Shown piece by piece: positions 1-8,390 of a stretch of DNA of 64,000 nt. The notes under the pieces were generated by a model, which saw only the letters and a list, made by a program, of their open reading frames with translations, had not been told where the DNA came from and searched no databases. Source of the DNA: Paenibacillus sp. J2TS4 (GTDB lineage Bacteria > Bacillota > Bacilli > Paenibacillales > NBRC-103111). The stretch covers positions 620,001 through 684,000 of the forward strand of contig NZ_BOSH01000001.1 of the NCBI RefSeq assembly GCF_018403245.1, read 5' to 3'. Position numbers and translations under genes: made by a program. The stretch's first letter is position 1. The number at the start of each line of letters is the position of its first letter.

Positions 1-1740
1 GAAGTGCTTGAGTTGGAGCGCAAAATTAGCCAGCGGGTTAAAAAGCAAATGGAGAAAACACAAAAGGAATATTATTTGCGCGAGCAAATGAAGGCGATCC
101 AAAAGGAGCTAGGGGATAAGGAAGGGCGCGCGGGCGAAGTCGAGGAGCTAAGGGGCGAGTTGGCCAAGACGGAAATGCCTGAGCGGGTACAGGAAAAGGT
201 CGAGAAAGAGATCGACCGCTTGGAGAAAATGCCTTCCGCTTCCGCCGAAAGCGGCGTTATCCGCAGCTATATCGATTGGCTGCTGGCGCTACCCTGGTCG
301 AAGCGGACCGAGGACGATCTAGACATAGTCAAAGCAGAACAAATATTGAACGAAGACCATTTCGGGCTTGAGAAGCCGAAGGAACGCGTGCTTGAATATT
401 TAGCCGTGCAAAATTTGGTTAAAAAGCTGAAAGGCCCGATTCTATGCCTTGTCGGACCTCCCGGGGTCGGAAAAACATCGATAGCCCGCTCTATCGCCCG
501 TTCTCTTGGGCGAGAGTTCATTCGGGTCTCGTTGGGCGGAGTTCGCGATGAAGCGGAAATCCGCGGTCATCGCCGTACCTATGTGGGGGCAATGCCTGGA
601 AGGATCATTCAGGGGTTGAAAACAGCGGGAACTAATAATCCGGTTTTTTTATTGGATGAAATCGATAAAATGTCGATGGATTTCCGAGGTGACCCTTCGG
701 CCGCTCTGCTTGAAGTGCTGGATCCGGAACAAAACAGCACTTTTAGCGATCATTATATCGAGCTGCCTTTTGATTTATCCAATGTTATGTTCGTCACGAC
801 GGCCAATGCGGTTCATAACATTCCGAGACCGCTGCTGGACCGGATGGAAATGCTCTACATCCCCGGTTATACCGAAATAGAGAAGCTGCAAATTGCCAAA
901 CAGTATCTGCTGCCGAAGCAAGAGAGGGAGCACGGACTGGAGCCCAATCAGCTAATTGTGGAGGAGGGGGCGCTGCAGAATGTTATCCGGCTGTATACGC
1001 GGGAGTCGGGAGTGCGGAATATGGAGCAGCAATTAGCGAGTCTCTGCCGTAAGTCGGCCAAGAAAATTGTCTCCAAGGAAGCCGACTCGGTTAAGGTCAC
1101 GCAAGCCAATTTGAAGGATTTTCTCGGTCCCCCCAAGTTTCGCTTCGGGATGGCGGAGGAGCAGGATCAGATCGGCGCCGCCACAGGTCTGGCTTGGACG
1201 GAGGTAGGGGGAGATACCCTCATGATCGAAGTGAGTGTCTTGCCGGGCAATGGCAAGCTGACGTTAACGGGCAAGCTGGGAGAGGTTATGAAGGAATCGG
1301 CTCATGCCGCCTTTAGCTATACCCGTTCCCGTGCCAGAGAGCTGAACATCGCTCCGGATTTCCATGAGAAGAACGATATCCATATCCATGTTCCCGAGGG
1401 AGCGATTCCCAAGGACGGCCCTTCGGCCGGTATTACGATGGCCACTTCTTTAATCTCCGCGCTGACCGACATTCCGGTTTCTCGTCAGGTGGCGATGACC
1501 GGAGAGATCACTCTAAGGGGCCGGGTGCTGCCGATAGGCGGTTTGAAGGAGAAAGCCTTGGCGGCGCATCGTGCGGGAATCAAGACGGTGCTGATGCCCA
1601 AGGATAATGAGAAGGATATTCAGGAAATTCCTGATAGCGTACGTGAAGAATTGCACTTTATCCCGGTGGGTCATATGGATCAAGTGCTCGAGCAGGCTCT
1701 TACCCGGCCGGCGCTCGCCGGAAAGCAGGTGCAGCCCTAG
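1..1740 (+). CDS. lon: ATP-dependent protease Lon (LonA), 3' part
   Basis: Lon is a cytosolic AAA+ serine protease that degrades misfolded and regulatory proteins. The gene is cut by the left window edge: the reading frame is open from base 1 and stops with TAG at 1738. The 579 visible codons are about three quarters of a typical 770-780 residue LonA, so most of the N-terminal substrate-binding domain is missing. Visible in order are the coiled-coil linker, Walker A (GPPGVGKTS), Walker B (FLLDEIDKM), and the C-terminal protease domain with the catalytic Ser in KDGPSAG and the Lys in [14 protein letters not shown]. The next gene, ysxC, starts at the base after the stop, the same arrangement as lonA-ysxC in Bacillus subtilis. 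The identity is certain. Confidence 0.97.
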   Translation, partial: EVLELERKISQRVKKQMEKTQKEYYLREQMKAIQKELGDKEGRAGEVEELRGELAKTEMPERVQEKVEKEIDRLEKMPSASAESGVIRSYIDWLLALPWSKRTEDDLDIVKAEQILNEDHFGLEKPKERVLEYLAVQNLVKKLKGPILCLVGPPGVGKTSIARSIARSLGREFIRVSLGGVRDEAEIRGHRRTYVGAMPGRIIQGLKTAGTNNPVFLLDEIDKMSMDFRGDPSAALLEVLDPEQNSTFSDHYIELPFDLSNVMFVTTANAVHNIPRPLLDRMEMLYIPGYTEIEKLQIAKQYLLPKQEREHGLEPNQLIVEEGALQNVIRLYTRESGVRNMEQQLASLCRKSAKKIVSKEADSVKVTQANLKDFLGPPKFRFGMAEEQDQIGAATGLAWTEVGGDTLMIEVSVLPGNGKLTLTGKLGEVMKESAHAAFSYTRSRARELNIAPDFHEKNDIHIHVPEGAIPKDGPSAGITMATSLISALTDIPVSRQVAMTGEITLRGRVLPIGGLKEKALAAHRAGIKTVLMPKDNEKDIQEIPDSVREELHFIPVGHMDQVLEQALTRPALAGKQVQP

Positions 1741-2358
1741 ATGAAGGTTAAACAAGCCGAATTTATCATTAGCGCGGTAGGTCCCGCGCAATACCCTGAA
1801 GATGCTCTGCCGGAGATAGCTCTGGCAGGGCGCTCCAATGTCGGCAAATCGTCCTTGATCAATCGAATGATCGACCGAAGGAATTTGGCAAGGACCAGTT
1901 CCAAGCCCGGCAAAACCCAGACCCTGAACTATTACAAAATAAACCAGGACTTATATTTCGTTGATTTGCCAGGCTATGGCTATGCTCAAGTATCCAAAAC
2001 ATTGCGGGCGGTTTGGGGCAAGTTTATCGAGCAGTATCTATTGGAGCGTGAACATCTCAAGCTGCTTTTGCATCTCGTGGATCTTCGCCACCCGCCGACC
2101 AGCGATGATCGGGCTATGTTTGAATGGCTGAAATATAATGAACTGCCCGTATGCGTTGTTACCACTAAAGCGGACAAGATTCCCAAAGGCAAATGGCAAA
2201 AGCATGTTAAGATCATTAGAGAGGCCCTGCAAATGGATGCGGCTGATAAATTGATCCTGTTCTCCTCCGAGACAGGACAGGGCAAGGAAGAGCTTTGGTC
2301 CGTTATTCAGGAACACGCCAATATAACTGAACAAGAACAGGAGGGAGCCGGGAAATAG
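1741..2358 (+). CDS. ysxC: Ribosome biogenesis GTPase YsxC/EngB (YihA family)
   Basis: This essential circularly related Era/EngB-type GTPase acts in late 50S ribosomal subunit assembly. The 205-residue protein has the usual family length. G1 (GRSNVGKSS), G3 (DLPGYGYA), G4 (TKAD) and G5 (FSSETGQG) motifs are all readable. The ATG at 1741 follows the lon stop with no gap, so the two are translationally linked and probably co-transcribed. The 3' end of the coding region forms the left arm of an intrinsic terminator, so the operon ends here. Confidence 0.96.
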   Translation: MKVKQAEFIISAVGPAQYPEDALPEIALAGRSNVGKSSLINRMIDRRNLARTSSKPGKTQTLNYYKINQDLYFVDLPGYGYAQVSKTLRAVWGKFIEQYLLEREHLKLLLHLVDLRHPPTSDDRAMFEWLKYNELPVCVVTTKADKIPKGKWQKHVKIIREALQMDAADKLILFSSETGQGKEELWSVIQEHANITEQEQEGAGK

Positions 2359-2372
2359 GGCTCCCTCTTGCT
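2341..2372 (+). terminator. Intrinsic terminator overlapping the ysxC stop codon
   Basis: GAGGGAGCC (2341-2349) pairs with GGCTCCCTC (2359-2367), followed by a short T-rich stretch. The stop codon lies in the loop. It should end the lon-ysxC transcript. Confidence 0.8.
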
Positions 2373-2693
2373 TCGGAAACATCGGCTATTGTTATCGGAT
2401 AAGAAATTTGAGGATAACAGCGACCGGAAGTCCGGACTTAGCTTGCAGCGATGAAATTTGATCGCCAGACTTTCTAAAGGCTCCTGCATGGGGATGCTTT
2501 TCATTCAGATGATACTCTTTTAGCGAGGATGAGCGAACAAGGGAGAAGGAGCAAAGGGTTCTTTATTTTTCTTTTCGGATTAAAGCGGTTTTTCAATAAA
2601 AATGGCCGTTTGCTCAAAAAATTAGGGAGGAATAATCGACTTTGATGTAGTATACTAATAATTGTACGATGTGCAAGGTTTAAATTAAAGAAT
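2373..2693. other. Intergenic stretch, ysxC to the next gene
   Basis: About 320 bases without a supportable gene. A TATACT hexamer at 2651 could be a -10 element for the gene at 2706, but I see no matching -35, so I do not call a promoter. Confidence 0.4.
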
Positions 2694-2705
2694 CGAGGGG
2701 TTTTT

Positions 2706-3296
2706 ATGGCTCATAGGTTAGCGACCGAATACGTCAAGACCTGCCTGAAATTATCAGAAGCCGAAATGACCGATTTTATCCGATTATTTGAGGAACAGAA
2801 AGCCACTCTGCATGTGAAAGTGCTGGATAACGGCAATCAGAATGTGGTGCTGCATGACGACGCATCAGGAGAAGAAGTGGTTCTTACCTTCGAGCGGGAG
2901 GCCAATGAATATGTTTGCAGCGGATCGTGCAAGCTGAGCAGCCCGAACTTAGTCAATTTGATGCGCAGGGCCGTATCCCGGTTTAAAGGGGACGCCATCG
3001 TCAACCGAATTTATTCCAGCTTCATCATGGTTTATCATTATCATAAAGGCAATGTCGTCAAGATTATCGAAGTCAAAGGAACGCAGAAGAAGCTTGTCTA
3101 TGAGTACAAAGATACATTGGGTCAGTTGGAGCGACTGTTCCAGAACCAAGAGCCGGAGAAAGAAATTGCCGGCCTGTACGTTCAGATTAACCAGCTTCTA
3201 GACTTGCGCAATTCTACTCCGGAACCTGAAATCCGGGAGCATATCGATCGCAAGCTAAGCGGTTTGACCCATCGTCTGTTTGTGCTGGAGGCTTGA
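2706..3296 (+). CDS. Conserved-looking protein of unknown function
   Basis: I do not recognise this 196-residue protein. ATG at 2706 is preceded by GAGGGG six bases upstream. It is soluble, with no signal peptide or membrane segment. The first half is mixed and ends in an SRFKGD segment, the middle is rich in beta-type residues (SSFIMVYHYHKGNVVKIIEVKG), and the C-terminal 70 residues look helical and heptad-like (LGQLERLFQNQE ... INQLLDLRNS). Base composition and codon use resemble its neighbours. It stands alone between the ysxC terminator and speD. Nothing in the sequence points to an enzyme: I find no conserved His/Asp/Cys cluster. Confidence 0.8.
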   Translation: MAHRLATEYVKTCLKLSEAEMTDFIRLFEEQKATLHVKVLDNGNQNVVLHDDASGEEVVLTFEREANEYVCSGSCKLSSPNLVNLMRRAVSRFKGDAIVNRIYSSFIMVYHYHKGNVVKIIEVKGTQKKLVYEYKDTLGQLERLFQNQEPEKEIAGLYVQINQLLDLRNSTPEPEIREHIDRKLSGLTHRLFVLEA

Positions 3297-3560
3297 ACTT
3301 CCGCGTGAAAGATCTCCCTCGGGTATCGAATTGCTGGTTATAAAACGCCCAAGTTTTACTAAAAAAGCTCTTTCTTTAAAAAAGTATTGCTTTTTTACTC
3401 AATAGATGTTATTTTTAATTTCGTTGAAAACTTTATAGGAACCAGGATTCACTCAGGACATTGTATGTTGCGAGAGAGTTTTCCCTCGAGAAGTGAATGA
3501 CGTAGGTCCTAGCGGATGAAATCAAAACAATTTTATTCCTAGGAAGGGGGAACCGAAAGA
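3297..3560 (+). promoter_or_regulatory. Candidate structured 5' leader of speD
   Basis: The 264 bases ahead of speD contain an A/T-rich part (to about 3435) and then a segment with clear self-complementarity. ATTCACT (about 3446-3452) matches AGTGAAT (about 3493-3499) perfectly and encloses a smaller CGAG/CTCG hairpin. AGGA and GTCCT segments flank the stem. No known riboswitch core was recognised. speD is often controlled by polyamine or S-adenosylmethionine levels, so a regulatory leader is plausible, but this is inference. Confidence 0.3.
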
Positions 3561-3968
3561 ATGGAATACTCAACTTTCGGAAGACACGTTGCTGTCGATA
3601 CTTGGGGAGTCGATTTTGATCTTCTTAACAATGCAGATTGGTTACAAGCGCAAATGATTGAAGCAGCGGAGGTTTGCGGTGCAACTGTTCTGTCAGTACA
3701 GGCTAAGCAGTTTGAACCTCAAGGTGCAACCGTTTTGGTACTCTTGTCAGAAAGCCATCTATCCATTCACACGTATCCTGAGAAGGGTTTCGCCGCTCTC
3801 GATTGTTATACTTGCGGTGAAACAGTCGATCCGCAATTGGCGATCGATTATATGGTCTCGGTCCTGAAACCTGAGAGAGCGCACGCTAAGAAGCTCGTTC
3901 GCGGACTCGGTGAATTGCAAGTTGAAACTCCGGAAATGAAATGTGTTGAATTAGTCAAAGTCATATAG
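3561..3968 (+). CDS. speD: S-adenosylmethionine decarboxylase proenzyme (class 1B)
   Basis: SpeD makes decarboxylated S-adenosylmethionine, the aminopropyl donor for spermidine synthesis. The protein has 135 residues, close to the usual 120-135 for the prokaryotic class 1B enzyme. The self-cleavage site is seen as SESHLSIHTYPE: cleavage between Glu64 and Ser65 would give the pyruvoyl group on Ser65. His70 and Cys85 (YTCG) match the conserved processing and catalytic residues. ATG at 3561 has AGGAAGGGGG upstream. In B. subtilis speD lies elsewhere; here it sits between ysxC and hemA with no speE nearby, so it is a single-gene unit with its own leader and terminator. Confidence 0.95.
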   Translation: MEYSTFGRHVAVDTWGVDFDLLNNADWLQAQMIEAAEVCGATVLSVQAKQFEPQGATVLVLLSESHLSIHTYPEKGFAALDCYTCGETVDPQLAIDYMVSVLKPERAHAKKLVRGLGELQVETPEMKCVELVKVI

Positions 3969-3988
3969 AGTTTAAATATATCCCTGAA

Positions 3989-4020
3989 GACCATGGAGAG
4001 ATCCATGGTCATTTGTTTGT
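3989..4020 (+). terminator. Intrinsic terminator after speD
   Basis: GACCATGGA (3989-3997) and TCCATGGTC (4002-4010) form a perfect 9-bp stem with a four-base loop, followed by ATTTGTTTGT. Confidence 0.85.
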
Positions 4021-4132
4021 CCATCTGCCCATACAATCTATATAGAGGGTTCCTCGGAAGTGTCCTGGCATCTTATGGCTGAAGACATTTCTGGAACCGG
4101 ATCTATATACACGGCACTATAGATTTCAAAGC

Positions 4133-4189
4133 TCATGAAGTGGAGAAAGAAAGATGCTTCCAGGGCGAGTTTTGGCTTTGTATTCCTAC
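4133..4189. repeat. Dispersed repeat R1, part a (copy 1)
   Basis: A 57-base block identical to 34300-34356. It starts TCATGAAGTGGAG and ends TTTGTATTCCTAC. In both places it is followed by CCGAAGGCCCATC and, further on, by the R1b block. It contains no supportable gene. Confidence 0.85.
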
Positions 4190-4232
4190 TACCCGAAGGC
4201 CCATCTATATACAAGGAATGATCGGTTGGATC

Positions 4233-4288
4233 GGGGTACCCGAAAAGTAAATGGAACTCACTACGAAGCCTAGCTTCACTTTTTGGGG
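4233..4288. repeat. Hairpin repeat R2 (copy 1, inside R1)
   Basis: Left arm CCCGAAAAGT (4239-4248) pairs with ACTTTTTGGG (4278-4287), ten pairs of which one is G.U. The element begins with GGGG and has the central ACGAAG segment seen in other copies. Relative to copies with CGCAAAGT / ACTTTGTG arms, both arms have changed so that pairing is kept. Confidence 0.8.
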
Positions 4289-4297
4289 AAGGAGTAT

Positions 4298-4379
4298 GAT
4301 GTTTGAAGCTTCGGAGGCACTTTCCTTCGGAACGGAATGATCGCTTTCTTTAGTGCCGCTTATATAATACAATTCAATG
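4298..4379. repeat. Dispersed repeat R1, part b (copy 1)
   Basis: It begins GATGTTTGAAGCTTCGGAG. GGCACT (4316-4321) pairs with AGTGCC (4352-4357), with an inner TTCC/GGAA hairpin, and the block ends in a TATATA run. Related blocks lie at 34396, 48998 and 55471. Confidence 0.8.
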
Positions 4380-4399
4380 GCGGATGCGGAGGGAGCAAA

Positions 4400-4936
4400 T
4401 TGGGAAGACTAAAGCCTGCACGTCTATTTGGAATGCTGCTGGTTATTTTTTTGTTAATATGGCCCATATATCAAATATACGGAATGCTGCAGCCTAGCCG
4501 AACCAAACATGATGCGACATTTTTACTGTATCAAGTATCGTTGTTTCAACTAGAGCTGTTGAGCAATCTTCTGGGAGAGGCTGAAAAAGCAGCTCATACC
4601 GGGCAATTGAATGCGCTGCGTCAAGCCGCTTATTCGGTTAATTACACTCACGAAAGACTGGTGCTGGCCGTAGGTGAGGATCGTCTCTCGGAGTTAAGCT
4701 CTATCCCGCAGCTGCTTCAGTACATTATGCGGCTGCAATTGGGGGGAGAAAGACAGCTCAAGACCGAGGAACGGGATACATTGACTGAGATTCGGAATGG
4801 CTATAAATCGATTTATGATGATTATACGAAGCTGATGGCCGCAAGCGGCACGACGGTGATCGCTTCCCAGAACGAGAAAGTGGTCAAGATCGACCAGGAA
4901 TTGACCGATATGCTGCGCAAAAAATTGCTTCAATAG
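4400..4936 (+). CDS. Putative membrane-anchored protein of unknown function
   Basis: I do not recognise this protein. A TTG at 4400 has GGAGGG six bases upstream and gives 178 residues beginning MGRLKPARLFG. The ATG at 4337 in the same frame lies inside repeat R1b and is unlikely to be the start. Residues about 10-30 form one hydrophobic segment (LFGMLLVIFLLIWPIYQIYG) after a basic N-terminus, so an inner-membrane anchor with the rest outside is likely. The remainder is helical and charged, without recognisable catalytic motifs. It lies just upstream of the hemA promoter and may be a separate unit. Confidence 0.75.
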   Translation: MGRLKPARLFGMLLVIFLLIWPIYQIYGMLQPSRTKHDATFLLYQVSLFQLELLSNLLGEAEKAAHTGQLNALRQAAYSVNYTHERLVLAVGEDRLSELSSIPQLLQYIMRLQLGGERQLKTEERDTLTEIRNGYKSIYDDYTKLMAASGTTVIASQNEKVVKIDQELTDMLRKKLLQ

Positions 4937-4993
4937 AAGCCCGATCAATAAGAAAATTGAAATGACTTTTCATAATATATTCAAAAGTGAAGA

Positions 4994-5021
4994 GTGACCT
5001 TTGTACCAGCTGTGGTATAAT
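4994..5021 (+). promoter_or_regulatory. Candidate SigA promoter for hemA
   Basis: GTGACC (4994-4999), 16-base spacer, TATAAT (5016-5021) preceded by TGG, an extended -10. It lies 57 bases ahead of the hemA start. Confidence 0.6.
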
Positions 5022-5077
5022 AGTCGTTGAGGATCAGACCGGAGAACCCCGGCAGCAAGAAAGGCAGGTGGACACAA

Positions 5078-6460
5078 TTGCATATCATCGTGGTAGGCTT
5101 GAATTATAAGACGGCTCCGGTGGAGATTCGTGAGAAGTTTGCTTTTGCTAAAGAGGATCTGCCGGAAGCCCTCGCACAGCTTAAGAAGACGAAGAGCATC
5201 CTGGAATGTGTCATTGTGGGCACCTGTAACCGGACGGAAATTTATGCAGTTGTTGATCGGATGTACTTATGTGGCCACGCTATCCGTGGTTTTATTGAAG
5301 AATGGTTTGGAATTCCGCGGCAGCAATTTAATCACCACTTATATGTCAAAGAAGACGAGCATGCTATCCGGCATTTATTCCAAGTAACGAGCGGTCTGGA
5401 TTCCATGATCATTGGAGAGACGCAAATTTTGGGGCAGGTTCGCGAAGCCTTCTTGCTTTCCCAGAAGGAGAAGGTGACAGGCCCTGTTTTTAATACGTTA
5501 TTCAAACAGGCGGTTACGATGGCCAAGCGAGCTCATTCCGAAACCGGGATTGCCGATAATCCGGTTTCTGTCAGCTATGCCGCTGTGGAATTGGGCAAGC
5601 GAATATTCGGATCCTTTGCTAAGAAATCCGTTCTGTTGATTGGGGCGGGCAAGATGAGCGAGCTGACTGCAAAGCACTTGCGTGCTAACGGGGCCAGCCG
5701 GGTCGTTGTGGCTAACCGGACGTATGAGAAGGCCGTCGAATTTGCTGATAAATTCGCGGGAGAAGCGATTTCCTTTGACGAATTGACTCGCGTATTAGCG
5801 GAAACGGATATCGTCATCAGCTCTACTGGTTCACCCGGACTCGTAATTAACCGTCAGCAGGTCGAAAGCATGCTTCATCTGCGTAAGTCTAAACCGCTTT
5901 TTATGATTGATATTGCGGTTCCCCGGGATCTGGATCCCCACATAGGGGAACTGTCCAACGTGTTCCTGTATGACATCGATGATCTGCAGTCGATTGTCGA
6001 GAGCAATTTGGCTGAACGGGAGAAGATAGCGGCGGAGATCGAGGCGATGATTGCCGAAGAGGAGAAGGCTTTCGACGAATGGTTTAAGACGATGGAGATT
6101 AATCCGCTTATTAACGCTTTGCAGACTAAAGCCAGCCGGATTCATGAAGAAACGATGGAGAGCATGTTAAAGAAGCTTCCCGATCTGAGCGATAGAGAAG
6201 TCAAGGTTATCCGCAAGCTGACCAAGAGCATTGTCAATCAGATGATGCGGGACCCGATCGTGCGCTTTAAGGAAATGGCAGGCGGCAAGGACGGTAAAGA
6301 AGCGATCGCCATGTTTTCTCATCTTTTTGCTCTGGAATCCGTGACGGACGGGCAAAATGAAGAAGAGGAAGCGGAGCCGATGAAGGCGGGTGCCGGAAGA
6401 GCTAACGACAAGCTACCCTTATTGGGTCTTCAGCTTCAGGAGGCTTTGGCCCGGTCCTAA
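5078..6460 (+). CDS. hemA: Glutamyl-tRNA reductase
   Basis: HemA reduces glutamyl-tRNA(Glu) to glutamate-1-semialdehyde with NADPH, the first committed step of tetrapyrrole synthesis by the C5 pathway. The TTG at 5078 (AGGTGG six bases upstream) gives MHIIVVGLNYKTAPVEIREKF, the usual N-terminus; 460 residues is the normal size. The catalytic Cys is in GTCNRTE, the tRNA-binding and Rossmann region contains LLIGAGKMSELTAKHL, and the C-terminal dimerisation helix follows. It opens the hemAXCDB operon. Upstream in-frame codons from 5027 add residues unlike the family and include the promoter region, so they are not used. Confidence 0.96.
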   Translation: MHIIVVGLNYKTAPVEIREKFAFAKEDLPEALAQLKKTKSILECVIVGTCNRTEIYAVVDRMYLCGHAIRGFIEEWFGIPRQQFNHHLYVKEDEHAIRHLFQVTSGLDSMIIGETQILGQVREAFLLSQKEKVTGPVFNTLFKQAVTMAKRAHSETGIADNPVSVSYAAVELGKRIFGSFAKKSVLLIGAGKMSELTAKHLRANGASRVVVANRTYEKAVEFADKFAGEAISFDELTRVLAETDIVISSTGSPGLVINRQQVESMLHLRKSKPLFMIDIAVPRDLDPHIGELSNVFLYDIDDLQSIVESNLAEREKIAAEIEAMIAEEEKAFDEWFKTMEINPLINALQTKASRIHEETMESMLKKLPDLSDREVKVIRKLTKSIVNQMMRDPIVRFKEMAGGKDGKEAIAMFSHLFALESVTDGQNEEEEAEPMKAGAGRANDKLPLLGLQLQEALARS

Positions 6461-6572
6461 AGCACATGCGTACAAGCCGGAAAGGCGGGTGAATAGGACC
6501 TAATGCGGTCTTTCGCTCAAGGCAAGTCGTTATGGCTGCATTGGGCTGGCCGGATCGCTAACAGGAGGTTGC

Positions 6573-7394
6573 ATGGTCACTCAAAGCTGGATATACGATG
6601 CGATAATTTATATATATGCCCTGAGCCTTCTGTTTTATTTCTCTGATTTTGTCGGCGCGAATCGGAGCGCCAAACGGATGGGCACAGGGCTGCTTATATT
6701 TGTATGGGTATTACAAACGATCTATTTTTTCTTTGAATTTAAAACGGTTCATGTCTTTACTAACTTCGAGACTTTGTTTTTCTTTTCCTGGGTGCTGGTC
6801 ACGGTCTCCTTAGTCATCAACCGTTTTTTTTCTATTGAACTGCTCGTTTTTTTCGTCAATTTGGTTGGCTTTGCGATTCTCGCCTTGAATTTTTTTAGTG
6901 ATAATACGGTCTCCACCGCTCTCAAAGGGTGGCAGATTGCAGATGAATTGCTATTCATACACGTCAGTCTCGCTATCGGGAGCTACGCCGCTTTTACGAT
7001 CTCGGCTATTCTTTCTGTCATGTATCTATTTTTACACGGACAGTTGAAGGATAAAAAGTGGTCAAGGACAATGCGTCGCATCCCCAGCCTGGAAAAAATC
7101 GAGAAATATACTTATGTAGCTGTGGTGGCGGGAATTCCGCTTCTCATGCTCGCTCTATCCTTGGGAATCGTATGGATCGTGCTGCAGGGGGAAGTTCGCC
7201 TGCTATTGGATCCAAAAGTTTTGAATTCCTTGTTTATTTTAGCGTTGTATGCCTATCATTTATTATTAAAGCTGTCTTTGAAAGCTTCGGGCTATCGCTT
7301 GGCCCAGTGGAATTTATTTTCATTCTTTCTCGTACTGGTCAATTTTTTTATTTTGAATCGCTTTTCTATTTTTCACAGCTGGTTTTTGATGTAA
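6573..7394 (+). CDS. hemX: HemX, CcsA-family membrane protein
   Basis: HemX is an integral membrane protein of the cytochrome c assembly (CcsA/CcmC-like) family. In B. subtilis it lowers HemA abundance; the exact role here is inferred from family and position. ATG at 6573 follows AGGAGG. The 273-residue protein has about eight hydrophobic segments (for example YIYALSLLFYFSDFV near the start and LFSFFLVLVNFFILNRF near the end) and a FIHVSLAIGSYAAF segment carrying the conserved His of the family. It lies 112 bases after hemA and 39 bases before hemC, in the order known from hemAXCDBL. Confidence 0.9.
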   Translation: MVTQSWIYDAIIYIYALSLLFYFSDFVGANRSAKRMGTGLLIFVWVLQTIYFFFEFKTVHVFTNFETLFFFSWVLVTVSLVINRFFSIELLVFFVNLVGFAILALNFFSDNTVSTALKGWQIADELLFIHVSLAIGSYAAFTISAILSVMYLFLHGQLKDKKWSRTMRRIPSLEKIEKYTYVAVVAGIPLLMLALSLGIVWIVLQGEVRLLLDPKVLNSLFILALYAYHLLLKLSLKASGYRLAQWNLFSFFLVLVNFFILNRFSIFHSWFLM

Positions 7395-7433
7395 GGGATG
7401 CAGCAGTAATCCGGAGTTGGGAGGAACAGACGT

Positions 7434-8378
7434 ATGCGCAAAATCGTAGTAGGAACAAGGCAAAGCTCGCTTGCTCTGACACAAACTAATCAGGTGATAG
7501 AGGATTTACGCACCATTTGCCAGGAAAACGGGCTGGAATGTGAATTCGAGATCCGTAAAATTGTCACCAAAGGGGACCAGATTTTGGACGTTACTCTTTC
7601 CAAGGTAGGAGGAAAGGGCTTGTTCGTTAAGGAAATAGAGCAAGCGCTGCTTAACGGAGAGATCGATATGGCCGTCCATAGCATGAAGGACGTTCCGTCG
7701 GAGAGTCAGGAGGGACTGATGATCGGGGCCGTACCGAAACGGGTGGATCCACGAGATTGTCTGATCACTAACGGCCACGTCAAGCTGGATGAACTGCCGG
7801 AAGGCTCTTTAATCGGCACAAGCAGTCTCCGGCGCGCAGCTCAACTGAAGGCGTATCGCCCCGACTTTAGAATCCAATCGATTCGCGGCAATATCGACTC
7901 CCGTCTGCGCAAGCTCGAGACCGAAGGCTTCGATGGGATTCTGCTTGCAGCGGCCGGGCTGTTGCGGATGGGCTGGTCCGATCGGTTGAGCCAATATTTG
8001 CCTCAGGAGATTTGTCTTCCGGCCGTTGGACAAGGGGCGCTTGGCATCGAATGCCGGGAATCGGACGATTTCGTCCTGGGCTTGCTTGCACTGTATGACG
8101 ATGAGGAGACAGCCCAGACGGTTCGTGCCGAGAGGGCCTTCCTCGCCAGATTGAACGGAGGCTGCCAAATCCCGATCGGAGCTTATGCTGAATATACTTG
8201 GGATTCAGCAGCAGAGACGAGCAGGCTTAAGCTGACTGGACTGGTCGGCGAGCCGGAGGGAGACCGTATACTTAAAGAGACGAGAACCGGGGACGATCCC
8301 GTTCGTCTTGGACTTGAAGTGGCGGAAAGCCTGATCGAGCAAGGGGCCGAAGAGATTCTGGCCACGGTGAGAGAATAG
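7434..8378 (+). CDS. hemC: Porphobilinogen deaminase (hydroxymethylbilane synthase)
   Basis: HemC joins four porphobilinogen units into hydroxymethylbilane in the cytoplasm. The 314-residue length is typical. Cys244 in LNGGCQIPIGA is the residue that carries the dipyrromethane cofactor; Asp86 in VHSMKDVPS is the catalytic acid; RRAAQL and RGNIDSRLRKL contribute substrate-binding arginines. ATG at 7434 has GGGAGG upstream. It is followed after 12 bases by hemD, which uses its product. Confidence 0.97.
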   Translation: MRKIVVGTRQSSLALTQTNQVIEDLRTICQENGLECEFEIRKIVTKGDQILDVTLSKVGGKGLFVKEIEQALLNGEIDMAVHSMKDVPSESQEGLMIGAVPKRVDPRDCLITNGHVKLDELPEGSLIGTSSLRRAAQLKAYRPDFRIQSIRGNIDSRLRKLETEGFDGILLAAAGLLRMGWSDRLSQYLPQEICLPAVGQGALGIECRESDDFVLGLLALYDDEETAQTVRAERAFLARLNGGCQIPIGAYAEYTWDSAAETSRLKLTGLVGEPEGDRILKETRTGDDPVRLGLEVAESLIEQGAEEILATVRE

Positions 8379-8390
8379 AGGGGGCCGCCG

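Noticed and set aside
4337..4399. ATG at 4337 as start of the membrane-anchored protein
   Set aside because: The codons up to 4400 lie in repeat R1b and lack a ribosome binding site; TTG at 4400 has GGAGGG.
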